From the IMG/VR virus record IMGVR_UViG_3300042261_001653, positions 1 through 64,000 of that record: a stretch of 64,000 nucleotides of DNA. One strand, written 5' to 3'. Each line of letters opens with the position of its first letter. Position 1 is the stretch's first letter. Below, in pieces: positions 36,001 through 42,159 of the stretch. The notes beneath the pieces were generated by a model, which did no database searches, was not told the origin of the DNA, and worked only from the letters and a program-made list of their open reading frames with translations. The position numbers and the translations under genes are program-made. This stretch comes from a virus.

Positions 36001-38081
36001 AATTAACAGCTGACGCCAAAAGTCCAATCACCTATCGTAAAAGTGATCTTATTGAGACTACCACTGAAGATGTAACCGATTATGTTGAATATGGTGGGTT
36101 GGTTCTTGTACCAAATAGAACCAACAATCCGACGTTGGTATTTCCAAAGTTTACGCCGAATATTCAATCTGACGTAGACACTAACGGTGTCACCTATTAT
36201 TACATCGCAGGCGAGGAGCTAATTCCAGATGTTGCGACTCCTGGTGCTGGGTTAGAAAAAGCCCCAAGTGTGGCCTTGATTGTAGAGCCTGCAGATAGGG
36301 GTGAAACAACTAAAACTATTATTTCTCAACCGAGATTTAATAATGCTTCGCCTGCTGTGGTTGGTGGAGCCTTTGTGGGTGCTAGGATACTTTCTGGCGG
36401 TGTATTCACAGCTATCAATGTGAAGGCGCGGTTGGTTCTAGGTTTACCGTTAAATGTAACGTTTAACGATTTGACAGCTGGTGAAGCCTACGTTGTTACC
36501 CGTACAGACACAATTGAAACTGTTGAAAACAATCAAACAACAAGCATAGCAACGACCATAACTGTAGGAGAAATTTATGCACCTGCCGGTAACACCTCTG
36601 CAAGTATAGTGGACCCTTTTGACTATGATCCTCGAGTGACTAAAATGGAATGGGCCATAAATACCAGAGATGGCGTAAGTGTTGGTTGGCATACAGCAGA
36701 AGAAATAAATAAAACGGGTATCAAATATTATGCTTATTTATTAGATACTTCAAAACCGGAATCTGACGCTGAGCCATATAATCCAAAAAAGTTAATAGCT
36801 GCCGGCGAAACAACGTCTGACGTTAATTTAAAAACTTTTACATCACCAACAACTTTTCCGGCAACGCTTAATTCAGTTATCAATTCAACAAATCCTGAAT
36901 ACCGGCAAGTATATATGCAGGCGGAATGGACTAAAAATACAGGTGAACCTAAATTTCAAATTAGGGTTAGACCAGCTTTATTGAAAAACCGAAGATTTTC
37001 ACCATTAACCATGGCACTAAGATATGACCGGCCTAAAGGATTTGGTATGGTGCCGTATACTTGTGCATATGCTGAAATGTTTAATTACTACAGTGGTTGC
37101 ATAAACCTATTAACTAAATGCCGCGTAGATCTTCCAGTAACTTACCAATATCGGTTAACTGAAAAAACTAGTTGTAAGACTGTACCAAAAATAACTACAG
37201 GTGTGGTAGTGGGCGCCGGTGATGAGTCAACATACTGGTTTGATAGGGTTTATCGTGGAGTTGGAGAACAAACAGGTTGGACTTCAAATTATGTGTACAC
37301 ACAAACAGAGCATTCCAACTGGACTAGTATTGTTTTAAACGCAACTTTTGCAGAATTAATTGGCGCCAATAAACGGGGTGTGCATGAATCCAATACATAC
37401 GCCACTAGGCTTCGAGAAGTTAACAATGAGATTTTAGAATCGGAGTTGTTAAATATCACCACAAAGCAATTTATTGAATTCAAGGTAGTATTGGGAGAGG
37501 TAGTTAAAGCAATACCGGACATCTTGCAAAACCTAGTAGGAAAGAATGTGTTAATCACTATTGCTGAAGGTCATAACCCCGATAATCTAAGTAGTACCGT
37601 AACACAAAAAATTTCAGAAGCAAGTGACGATGATCCAAATTGCTATGTGCGTAACTCTGATGGAACCTATAATTATGGTGAACCCCCAGCTGAGGTTATA
37701 ACAACAATAGACGATCCGAGTAATCCGAGCGTAAAGCGTATAACAAAAAGAATCAAATACCGATATCTAACCGATATAACTAAAAGCATTCCTTCTCCAA
37801 TGGTTTGGCAACAGGTTATTAAAGATGGAAAAGATCGGAGTAAAAAGGTGTTGCTAACCACTACAGAAATTTACAGCCCGGCAAAATGCACTACGTTTTT
37901 AAATAAAATTGCGCTTCCACCGACACCAGCTGGAGATTTATTATATTACACAGCTGTACCGGTTAATGGAAGTGTGTTTACAGTTGATGCTGCGAATATT
38001 TCAGGTCTAAGTTACACTCGCGCAGACCTTTCATCTATATTGTTTTATATCGACGTACCCTTTACTGCTTACACGCCATGA
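30006..38081 (+). CDS. Giant structural protein (2691 aa), probable tail or receptor-binding component
   Basis: This is the largest gene in the window. Sequence is dominated by beta-strand-like, Thr/Asn/Tyr-rich stretches without repeats obvious by eye, plus Cys-rich local clusters (CKDGCTYYTDYCKTLPDSCA). Pieces such as QYKVTS-like and VGEIYAPAGNTSASI recall the repeat style of the upstream 615-residue gene. No enzymatic domain is recognised. Length and position after a lysozyme-like module suggest a central tail fibre, baseplate or virion-surface protein. Its codon use looks like its neighbours. Confidence 0.65.
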   Translation: MATLTYTKAPQVNIGDKILSHQYNALAKAFNDRINGGAADVAYRIWWYAHSLVRGIRLPMDEYNWPATDEWWKVFGPLNPLGSEQYMWPAEAGPGEPGGANVSNPLAGFVFGQETSKLLSEADRIYINKLDDNVIPTNEYTGDFLKVWNHAKDQRGYINSKPSFQTNAPIYQMSRYLGNVQYSQLSPFLKSYSTFRPTPYSNKNVKCTKTNRLKYSYKFMPLVPGKPILEAGTCQGENGHIQYIHYSENAYILYFSGASPFNDPYSIPPKPAAIVSLLYSDYLETGSTGGGVFTKVKSEHFDQIVNNYICDARGTETELIANSFDIRRTGFNFEKFFTTQFRLSPAVGTYKKVNGTYIATEDMTSYPAFAILPVLKNTEYISEYTTNELNKKTFKRIDATGYRCNNEVVAICGYPYGTPKYVTSSNTTTGYDVQFETIGCLGGYMVAYEGLTKQIAIDIVDCPPAVNGVEQPEVSLIPDSAKNDTIRGIKALWLRAGRRQEATTTSSLPFSLIHYFDSPTRPADRVKVKIIAIDDDDQDAKITFTTSVGFVHVELLQQLYYLPDILDAYTVLRLGSTNGLPSSTGFDTFMYGVNGTAVQTIYDNYYKYGVVHNSVASIGVADDHLNVNSTYESTRKFINDNLRMIPRAQLTGYGVITDPNTNVEKSVLYFRKTIANRYNGIAGAEFTDILYPLVTSDITSLVKIPAKTDLIAGQPYIVSQTTSDLWMPYRAYTNETVPAPYYKVKLSYEPGDYVIYANQTYAPRSVITGASQTERASASFSPTVNVPITLLFNQNGLMVKNKDITAIIAAQEDAGMILPLKLTYDWYTIPEDKPASEQANPNAEVNNGYNYFIYRDAVLRNGGAVETDTVASPNSVDMKSGRYAIQYKYEGGAIYGYYYFNDTQANQADFINKYSQVTYRLQVVPKVIASSSKVKVLPQYNVLPLTLNITGYAANKKYKIVRLTGPASAIVEKVLVAYYQAQQYTDALNDVDVYTSNVAGQIPGITKDSETQQWHRVYWTTDNGTTWTKGSFTYAERHATVWYDSVEKQYLGESQLVPYATTYTVGTTDYKAVVAYRVTGENVEGNGVSYQEFTYYQDIPSIWTTISKSVNARFVWGSATMAELLKMVSLTNKDLRTTGNVKIEQYFAGLFSEQYDIDAILGDNPANYKNYNVLHKEISTYSWAGPGNAIGGSLQASIPVENQIGTALPTALSVYKLYSGKERVAFSNGTGIVENSNYLVKSNNTANYVTYNNQKYCAGETFIGGTATTYDVSDPSVVIFLVESNLTGSSNFEIFGGMLGKTVMDGTATESGDTYADHSDHLLTSDDYTDSVVYAVTTGSVTYKEAGATKTVGAGGTFVWNKDCSLFKRVNGTEPVVIQINGIIKKAPRNGTSNEWSMFAGFNHYNPSNSSVWKTDNYGDILPVLHNRCHVDSYNLGYKEKYETLRNQFAYGNAPIMVSEASPGYTYLDGVIGTNASRDFFSSCQIYTPPAQLESVKLLPAQSTDSICTGGMDYDQVVMTFTGRLQHAKITTSSTRAINAHIGAGTTASWTALKKDLELETYRTDENGIREYLCGIIGNGLHNQFPDNLATPGYECRRGLIGDQAPDGDLYHSGDSPFGCCHPRFYFIRNVRKVYQDNNDTVDLNIDSHMLAYDFRVMEFYLRAMCGGFLNLAATKVSDYCVEGYEDSFYADYTFEELCYQGMQQLAVPKWVCGEDAECTVEVNKPPNEFAVSAVGVRFQFSVPATLHGTSKPVALYANSVTFVTVDEETSVSFEDGGWRTVEAAFLTNPAGTQLEFTTTLTWEGKQAYYTIFQLKYDDDVTIDITGYVIGQKHILYFPFLASETLNTQRYGYSYQTTVVSANTGQITINNWTATTTTFFDKEHACKDGCTYYTDYCKTLPDSCAPTGNIGCANVNCSYTIESVNAKGLLGTEMLDKPGFIACAVSYNVIDTIDVESNIVGSESNPTYTLNWPMSYGSVYDVYVSFATTTPVPPGDWAKLTADAKSPITYRKSDLIETTTEDVTDYVEYGGLVLVPNRTNNPTLVFPKFTPNIQSDVDTNGVTYYYIAGEELIPDVATPGAGLEKAPSVALIVEPADRGETTKTIISQPRFNNASPAVVGGAFVGARILSGGVFTAINVKARLVLGLPLNVTFNDLTAGEAYVVTRTDTIETVENNQTTSIATTITVGEIYAPAGNTSASIVDPFDYDPRVTKMEWAINTRDGVSVGWHTAEEINKTGIKYYAYLLDTSKPESDAEPYNPKKLIAAGETTSDVNLKTFTSPTTFPATLNSVINSTNPEYRQVYMQAEWTKNTGEPKFQIRVRPALLKNRRFSPLTMALRYDRPKGFGMVPYTCAYAEMFNYYSGCINLLTKCRVDLPVTYQYRLTEKTSCKTVPKITTGVVVGAGDESTYWFDRVYRGVGEQTGWTSNYVYTQTEHSNWTSIVLNATFAELIGANKRGVHESNTYATRLREVNNEILESELLNITTKQFIEFKVVLGEVVKAIPDILQNLVGKNVLITIAEGHNPDNLSSTVTQKISEASDDDPNCYVRNSDGTYNYGEPPAEVITTIDDPSNPSVKRITKRIKYRYLTDITKSIPSPMVWQQVIKDGKDRSKKVLLTTTEIYSPAKCTTFLNKIALPPTPAGDLLYYTAVPVNGSVFTVDAANISGLSYTRADLSSILFYIDVPFTAYTP

Positions 38082-38461
38082 GAATACCTATAGCTATTCC
38101 GCCTTCCAGGAAGCAACCCGTAGCTCGGTTACTCACAGTTGCCGAATATACAGCTAAAGAACCAATCAGTGTTGAGCCTATTGTGCCTCAAGTTGTTGAA
38201 GAAGTTAAGCAGCCTGAATTGCCGTCTAAATTCGAGATGGCTAAAAATATAACTAAATCTGCTCTGGCCGTAGCCAAAGGAATATTACAAGGTCAACCAA
38301 TAAAAGAAACAACCAGCGAATCACAACGACGGCTGGAAATATGTGGAAGATGCGAATTCTTTAGGAAAGCAGATCAACGGTGTTCCAAGTGTGGTTGCTA
38401 TATGGCAGTAAAAACATATCTTAAAGCTTCTAGGTGTCCTTTGCCCGTACCTAGGTGGTAG
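38078..38461 (+). CDS. Protein with C-terminal zinc-ribbon-like domain (127 aa)
   Basis: It overlaps the end of the giant gene by 4 bp. The last 45 residues hold CGRCEFFRKADQRCSKCGCY and a final Cys (SRCPLP), a compact Cys-rich module that often ends small phage tail-associated proteins. The N-terminal part is Pro/Val-rich and probably a linker or docking segment. A strong terminator follows directly. Confidence 0.65.
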   Translation: MRIPIAIPPSRKQPVARLLTVAEYTAKEPISVEPIVPQVVEEVKQPELPSKFEMAKNITKSALAVAKGILQGQPIKETTSESQRRLEICGRCEFFRKADQRCSKCGCYMAVKTYLKASRCPLPVPRW

Positions 38462-38470
38462 CTAAAAAAA

Positions 38471-38500
38471 AAGGGGATAACCCCCTTGTTTTTTTTATTT
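38471..38500 (+). terminator. Rho-independent terminator of the late plus-strand operon
   Basis: AAGGGG (38471-38476) pairs with CCCCTT (38482-38487) and is followed by a long T-rich tract. An A-tract precedes the stem, so the hairpin can also stop minus-strand transcripts. Confidence 0.8.
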
Positions 38501-38680
38501 TTTTTTTCTTCGCCTAATCCGAACCGTGAACTTCCGGTTCGGATAATCCACCAATTGGTGGATGATGTCCGCATCCACCTCCAACAACGCCGCCGCCACC
38601 GTAATGGGCGGCACATCACAATTGTAATCATTTTGCATGACTTGCCAGTCATGCAAAATTTCTACTTGTGTTCTTTTCAT
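38495..38680 (-). CDS. Small basic protein encoded in a hairpin-tiled gene (61 aa)
   Basis: The ATG at 38680 is preceded by AAAAGGACAC, a good Shine-Dalgarno. The product starts MKRTQVEILHDWQVMQNDYN, contains ITVAAALLEVDADIIHQLV and ends in a run of Arg and Lys. The DNA is tiled with perfect stem-loops (38517-38659). A promoter and an attenuator-like hairpin lie upstream (38704-38759). No family recognised; a longer overlapping frame in another phase has no ribosome site. Confidence 0.55.
   Translation of the reverse strand: MKRTQVEILHDWQVMQNDYNCDVPPITVAAALLEVDADIIHQLVDYPNRKFTVRIRRRKKK
38517..38659. repeat. Array of perfect stem-loops within a small gene
   Basis: Stem arms: 38517-38525 with 38536-38544 (9 bp); palindrome 38546-38563 (18 bp), with an alternative 38557-38564 with 38572-38579 (8 bp); 38592-38597 with 38607-38612 (6 bp, GC only); 38630-38641 with 38648-38659 (12 bp). 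Together they cover nearly the whole stretch. Too many and too perfect for ordinary coding DNA. Confidence 0.85.
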
Positions 38681-38703
38681 GTGTCCTTTTCATGTTAGTA
38701 TTT

Positions 38704-38740
38704 AAAAAAAAGGCTATGAAACACATATTTCATAGCCTTT
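38704..38740 (-). terminator. Leader terminator (attenuator-like) before the 38680 gene
   Basis: Arms 38709-38721 and 38728-38740 form a 13-bp perfect stem with a 6-nt loop, and on the minus strand a T-tract follows (A-run 38704-38710). It lies downstream of the promoter at 38754-38759 and upstream of the start codon, so transcripts would meet it before the gene. Confidence 0.75.
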
Positions 38741-38753
38741 TTCTATTCAATTA

Positions 38754-38759
38754 ATTATA
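38754..38759 (-). promoter_or_regulatory. Extended -10 promoter element GGTATAATTAATTGAA
   Basis: On the minus strand the sequence reads GTGGTATAATTAATTGAA, with perfect TATAAT at 38754-38759. The same 16-base block, or a near copy, occurs at 46547, 52163 and 52434 on the same strand, and a shorter version at 50443. No good -35 is seen here. Confidence 0.6.
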
Positions 38760-38788
38760 CCACTTACGGAGCAGTATAATTACCCGGG

Positions 38789-39478
38789 TTATGCCTCAGG
38801 TATTTTAACTGTAGAATTAAGTACCTTGTCGTGTGAAACCCATTCCAAATCACCGTTGTTATTTTTCATCACGCGATACAGTTTTCTATCCCTACCTTTA
38901 GCTACGCCTTGATTAATATAATTCGTTACACCAATACGCGTAGATTCAACAACCAAAGCTGGATCGAAAAATCCAAACGAGCTACTGCTTAGTTGCCGGG
39001 ACTCGTCAGGTATCGCCGATTCGGATATGCCTCCGGTACCTACCTTCGTCACCTTAGAAGAATCACTAAGAATGGCAATTGGATTGATACCTTCTACGGA
39101 ACTGCTAAGCGAGTTACCGATAACTGTAGACCTTAGCTGTGGGGTAAAGAAACCTGAGTGCCACCAGTCCAAATTTCGTTTTTGACGTATTTTAAGCTGG
39201 GCTTTCTTTTGCAGCCTCCCAGCATCCTTGGCGATGTGCTCATGTAAATAATCTTCAAAACCTAGAAACGACGAGAACTTAAGATTGTCGCGATCATCTG
39301 GTTTGGCTTTATTATTGGAGACTGCGATGATTTTTTTCGAGCTATCCAACATCGATTGCAACGAGATACTGGCGTAAGGATGATTTAAAGTTTGACCTGT
39401 AACAGAGGGGTCTAGCCGAGTACCTGCCAACCACTTCTTCAGTTTTTCTATTTTTTCAGCTTTTGTTAGGGTGGACAT
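38789..39478 (-). CDS. RNA polymerase beta middle part (lobe/fork region)
   Basis: This 229-residue protein fits the section of beta missing between the chains at 26511 and 13344. DDRDNLKFSSFLGFEDYLHE corresponds to the DDIDHLGNRRV..V.ELL region. Then VEGINPIAILSDSSKVTKVG with TGGISESAI follows the fork/rifampicin-region pattern NPLSE.THKRR.S.LGPGGL. SSSFGFFDPALVVESTRIGV matches ..HYGR.CPIETPEGPNIGL. The end (RDRKLYRVM) fits the following strand. It is on the minus strand, far from the other parts, and next to an endonuclease gene. No good promoter was found directly upstream. Confidence 0.82.
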   Translation of the reverse strand: MSTLTKAEKIEKLKKWLAGTRLDPSVTGQTLNHPYASISLQSMLDSSKKIIAVSNNKAKPDDRDNLKFSSFLGFEDYLHEHIAKDAGRLQKKAQLKIRQKRNLDWWHSGFFTPQLRSTVIGNSLSSSVEGINPIAILSDSSKVTKVGTGGISESAIPDESRQLSSSSFGFFDPALVVESTRIGVTNYINQGVAKGRDRKLYRVMKNNNGDLEWVSHDKVLNSTVKIPEA

Positions 39479-39544
39479 AAATTTTTCTTGTGCGGACGTG
39501 TTAACACCTATAAATTAATTTTAATATATTTAACTACGAATACC

Positions 39545-39739
39545 ATGAATATCAATATCGATATCGACGAAAACGATTCTTCACTAACTATGCTTGTAGA
39601 CGATCTGCATTTAATTACGGCTTATACCCATCGAGGAACAGTTAAGTTTAAGGGTTTAGCACCGATTATTGACGATCCATTGTACGACGTACTCACCGCG
39701 ATTGCCCAACAGTTATTGTCTTTGTGTAAGAAAGATTAA
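39545..39739 (+). CDS. Small hypothetical protein (64 aa)
   Basis: The start is set at ATG 39545 (MNINIDIDENDSSLTMLVDD); an upstream ATG at 39488 is less likely. The protein begins with an acidic beta-like strand and ends in a helix (ALTAI-like LTAIAQQLLSLC). It overlaps the end of the convergent endonuclease gene by 4 bp. TTGTGC and TATAAA lie upstream with a 15-bp spacer. Function unknown. Confidence 0.5.
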   Translation: MNINIDIDENDSSLTMLVDDLHLITAYTHRGTVKFKGLAPIIDDPLYDVLTAIAQQLLSLCKKD

Positions 39740-40998
39740 TAGTCGTGGATAACCAGTTCAGCTACTTTGCCTTTTTTAAAGGCAAGCCAGTCAGATTCCC
39801 AAATGTATTTAACCGCATACCCCATTTCTTTTATTTTTTGAAAACGAGCAAATGTGCGGTCATACAATTCTTGAAATGTTTTTTGAGCTATTTTGTTAAT
39901 ACTGGTCATGGTATAACAGCGAGGATTTCCGTGGAAGTAGTCACCTAGATATTCTACAACCGTGTTATTTTGTTTGTTTAAGCTGTCCACGGTTAGATCT
40001 TTAGTTAGCATTATTTGTCTATCTTCATCTGGTATTTTTAAATAGTTTAAACATAAAATTTCCTGTTTTGAAATACGTATACATTTTCTAGAAGCCCTAG
40101 CACAAAGTGTACAACCATGACCCTTAAGCAGAGAGCGCACAGCCATTTTAAATCTGTAATTGTGTTTTTTACATGTCACTGTTACCGGATAACTTAATCC
40201 TCGATATTCAGTTATTTCTCTAAAATCATACTTATCACCGTGGATATTTTTAAAATTATCGAGTATACCTTCCAACGTCCAAGCTAATTGCGCTTTTGTC
40301 CTTTTTGCAATATTGCAAATTTTACACCCTGTTGCTTTGGATAATAATTGGTTACCAGTTACATAAAACACACCGTGCGTTTTGCATTTAATAGGTAATT
40401 TTACTTTATTGCCAGGCCAATGTGTAATTAAGCCGTAATCATACACCTCGCCATGTACTTTTTTAATCGCTTCGATAAAAGAATCAAGAGTATGCCTTAT
40501 TCGTTTCGTACCTTTCATCGATTTATGTGGATTTCCACAAGTGGGACAACCATAAGCTGAATTTACGTGTGCTTGTGGGCGAATAAAAAAGTACCCGTGT
40601 AATGGACAGCCTATTTCTACTTTAGTGACCGTGTTTTTATACTCGGTACGACTATAATCAAACTTTGTGCCATGCTTTAATTTTGCTCGTTGGATGTATT
40701 CTTCGTTAGTAACTTTTCGACAATTTCTTAATTTTCCTTCTCGTGATAATTTAGGTATTTCTTTTATTGCTGATAAATCTATTTTTGTTAAATGTGACAT
40801 ATACCGACACCGTGGACAACCTGTGCGGCGTCCATCTATATGCTTTTTAGGCAGTATAAAAAAAGGACCGTGAGCAGGGCATTGAATTTCGATTTTTGTT
40901 TTGCTGTCTACTATGTTTACTTTATTATACAAATAACGATCTCCGTATATTGCTTTAGCTGTAGCGACGAACTCTTCGGTACTTAATAACTTAGCCAT
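39736..40998 (-). CDS. Homing-type endonuclease with four zinc-ribbon repeats
   Basis: This 420-residue protein has four repeats of the form F...A...HG.KYDY...Y......I.C..HG.F...P..H......CP.C, each about 75 residues. The C-terminal 100 residues hold VVEYLGDYFHGNPRCY and YDRTFARFQKIKEMGYAVKY followed by IWESDW, which resembles the Vsr/EDxHD-type nuclease fold of phage homing enzymes. GGAGGG 8 nt before ATG is a strong Shine-Dalgarno. It lies next to the beta middle gene, so it may have taken part in splitting the polymerase. Confidence 0.8.
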   Translation of the reverse strand: MAKLLSTEEFVATAKAIYGDRYLYNKVNIVDSKTKIEIQCPAHGPFFILPKKHIDGRRTGCPRCRYMSHLTKIDLSAIKEIPKLSREGKLRNCRKVTNEEYIQRAKLKHGTKFDYSRTEYKNTVTKVEIGCPLHGYFFIRPQAHVNSAYGCPTCGNPHKSMKGTKRIRHTLDSFIEAIKKVHGEVYDYGLITHWPGNKVKLPIKCKTHGVFYVTGNQLLSKATGCKICNIAKRTKAQLAWTLEGILDNFKNIHGDKYDFREITEYRGLSYPVTVTCKKHNYRFKMAVRSLLKGHGCTLCARASRKCIRISKQEILCLNYLKIPDEDRQIMLTKDLTVDSLNKQNNTVVEYLGDYFHGNPRCYTMTSINKIAQKTFQELYDRTFARFQKIKEMGYAVKYIWESDWLAFKKGKVAELVIHDY

Positions 40999-41000
40999 AC

Positions 41001-41153
41001 CTATTTCCCTCCATCTCCCCGATCTTTACCTTTAAAATACCGCTCAAGATTTTTGCGATTTATTTCGTCCTTATGCTTTTCATAATAGCGTCGAGCACGT
41101 AAGCGTTTGGTTTCTTTTACTTCTTCAATTGTTTTATAAGGTTTTCTTCCCAT
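41001..41153 (-). CDS. Short basic protein upstream of the endonuclease (50 aa)
   Basis: The frame starts MGRKPYKTIEEVKETKRLRA and continues RRYYEKHKDEINRKNLERYF. This resembles the basic N-terminal leader found on many phage HNH enzymes. It ends 3 bp before the next ATG, and its final codons contain the Shine-Dalgarno of the endonuclease. A leaderless-type promoter ends 6 bp upstream of its ATG. Confidence 0.6.
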   Translation of the reverse strand: MGRKPYKTIEEVKETKRLRARRYYEKHKDEINRKNLERYFKGKDRGDGGK

Positions 41154-41159
41154 TCTTTA

Positions 41160-41188
41160 AGCTTATGGGTCAGCCTATAATTAGTCAA
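41160..41188 (-). promoter_or_regulatory. Promoter with leaderless layout (minus)
   Basis: On the minus strand TTGACT (41183-41188), a 17-bp spacer and TAAGCT (41160-41165) are followed by 6 bp and the ATG at 41153. It is divergent from the dCMP deaminase promoter 16 bp away. Confidence 0.5.
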
Positions 41189-41203
41189 CATAAAAACAGC
41201 AAT

Positions 41204-41231
41204 TTGACAATTCTGTCTTTAGCGCTATATT
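41204..41231 (+). promoter_or_regulatory. Sigma70-like promoter of the dCMP deaminase gene
   Basis: TTGACA (41204-41209), a 16-bp spacer and TATATT (41226-41231) are followed by 8 bp and the ATG at 41240. The transcript would start at or 1-2 nt before the start codon. Confidence 0.75.
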
Positions 41232-41239
41232 TAAAGCCT

Positions 41240-41671
41240 ATGACAGAAAGACCGAGTTGGGAAGAGTATGCGTTACAATTAGCCGAAGTTGCCGCAAAAA
41301 GATCCAAGGATCCTTGGGTAAAAGTTGGTTGTTGCTTATTGCGGCACGATAACAGTGTGGCGTCATTAGGATATAACGGTATGCCTGCTGGAGTTGTGGA
41401 AGACTGGATAGATAGAGACGCACGCCGATTGACAGTGATACATAGCGAAATGAACGCCTTACGCTATGTTAGGCCGGGCGAATGCTATTTGGCTGCAATT
41501 ACTATGACGCCGTGTAACGATTGCTTAAAAAACCTAGTATCTTATGGCATTAAAAATATCGTATACCGCACAGTATATAGCCGGGATACGTCATGCTTTG
41601 CTTTAGCGGATAAATTTGGCGTGCAATTAATTCAACTACCCACTGTTACATCTTCGCCATCAATCACTTAA
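41240..41671 (+). CDS. dCMP deaminase
   Basis: The start is set at ATG 41240 (MTERPSWEEYALQLAEVAAK) from the promoter and from family length; the frame is open 111 bp further upstream. It makes 143 residues. The zinc site is HSEMNAL (His and proton-shuttle Glu) with TPCNDCLKNLV (two Cys). RSKDPWVKVGCCLL and GYNGMPAG are typical of dCMP deaminases, which turn dCMP into dUMP, the substrate of ThyX. dut follows directly. Confidence 0.92.
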   Translation: MTERPSWEEYALQLAEVAAKRSKDPWVKVGCCLLRHDNSVASLGYNGMPAGVVEDWIDRDARRLTVIHSEMNALRYVRPGECYLAAITMTPCNDCLKNLVSYGIKNIVYRTVYSRDTSCFALADKFGVQLIQLPTVTSSPSIT

Positions 41672-41680
41672 GCCAGCTAC

Positions 41681-41709
41681 TTGCAAAATCTAAAGACATG
41701 CGCTACCTT
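41681..41709 (+). promoter_or_regulatory. Promoter with leaderless layout before dut
   Basis: TTGCAA (41681-41686), a 17-bp spacer and TACCTT (41704-41709) are followed by 6 bp and the ATG at 41716. An ATG at 41698 lies inside the promoter and is rejected as start. Confidence 0.6.
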
Positions 41710-41715
41710 TGTAAG

Positions 41716-42138
41716 ATGCGAGTTTATTTTAAGAAACTAAATGAATGTGCTCAAGTTCCAACTAAAAAGCCAGGCAACGCCGGTTACGACTTATTTTATG
41801 CCGGAGAAGACCGTGAACTCTATCCGACGCAACGTGCGTTACTGGATACGGCAGTCGCTATTGAACTTCCAGAATGGGCCTACGCTCGCATCGCGGATAG
41901 GTCAGGGATGGCGTTAAAGCAGGGACTGCATGTATTGGGTGGCGTTATTGATTCTAACTATCGTGGAGCAATTGGAGTTATATTAATTAATCTTGGAGAT
42001 ACTAAAGTAGAGATTAAAAAAGGCGATCGTATTGCGCAGATGATTATTGAACAAGCGCATGAAGCAAAGTTTATTGAGGTGTCTGATTTGACAAACACCG
42101 AAAGAGGAATTACAGGTTATGGTGCGTCTGGTCGGTAA
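41716..42138 (+). CDS. dut: dUTPase (trimeric type)
   Basis: This 140-residue protein has all five dUTPase motifs: PGNAGYDLFYAG (1), ARIADRSGMA (2), GLHVLGGVIDSNYRGAIGV (3), GDRIAQMIIE (4) and RGITGYGASGR (5). It converts dUTP to dUMP, keeping uracil out of DNA and feeding ThyX. A Shine-Dalgarno-bearing gap (AAAAAGGA) of 21 bp separates it from nrdJ. Confidence 0.95.
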   Translation: MRVYFKKLNECAQVPTKKPGNAGYDLFYAGEDRELYPTQRALLDTAVAIELPEWAYARIADRSGMALKQGLHVLGGVIDSNYRGAIGVILINLGDTKVEIKKGDRIAQMIIEQAHEAKFIEVSDLTNTERGITGYGASGR

Positions 42139-42159
42139 AAAATAAAAAGGAAAAACAAC

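Noticed and set aside
28152-38081. Non-ribosomal peptide or toxin-like enzyme in the giant gene
   Set aside because: No catalytic or carrier motifs were found; composition is that of beta-rich structural protein.
38398-38652. 84-codon minus-strand frame overlapping the 61-codon gene
   Set aside because: No ribosome site, Arg/Trp-rich odd composition, and it runs through the terminator of the plus-strand operon; the frame from 38680 has a good Shine-Dalgarno.
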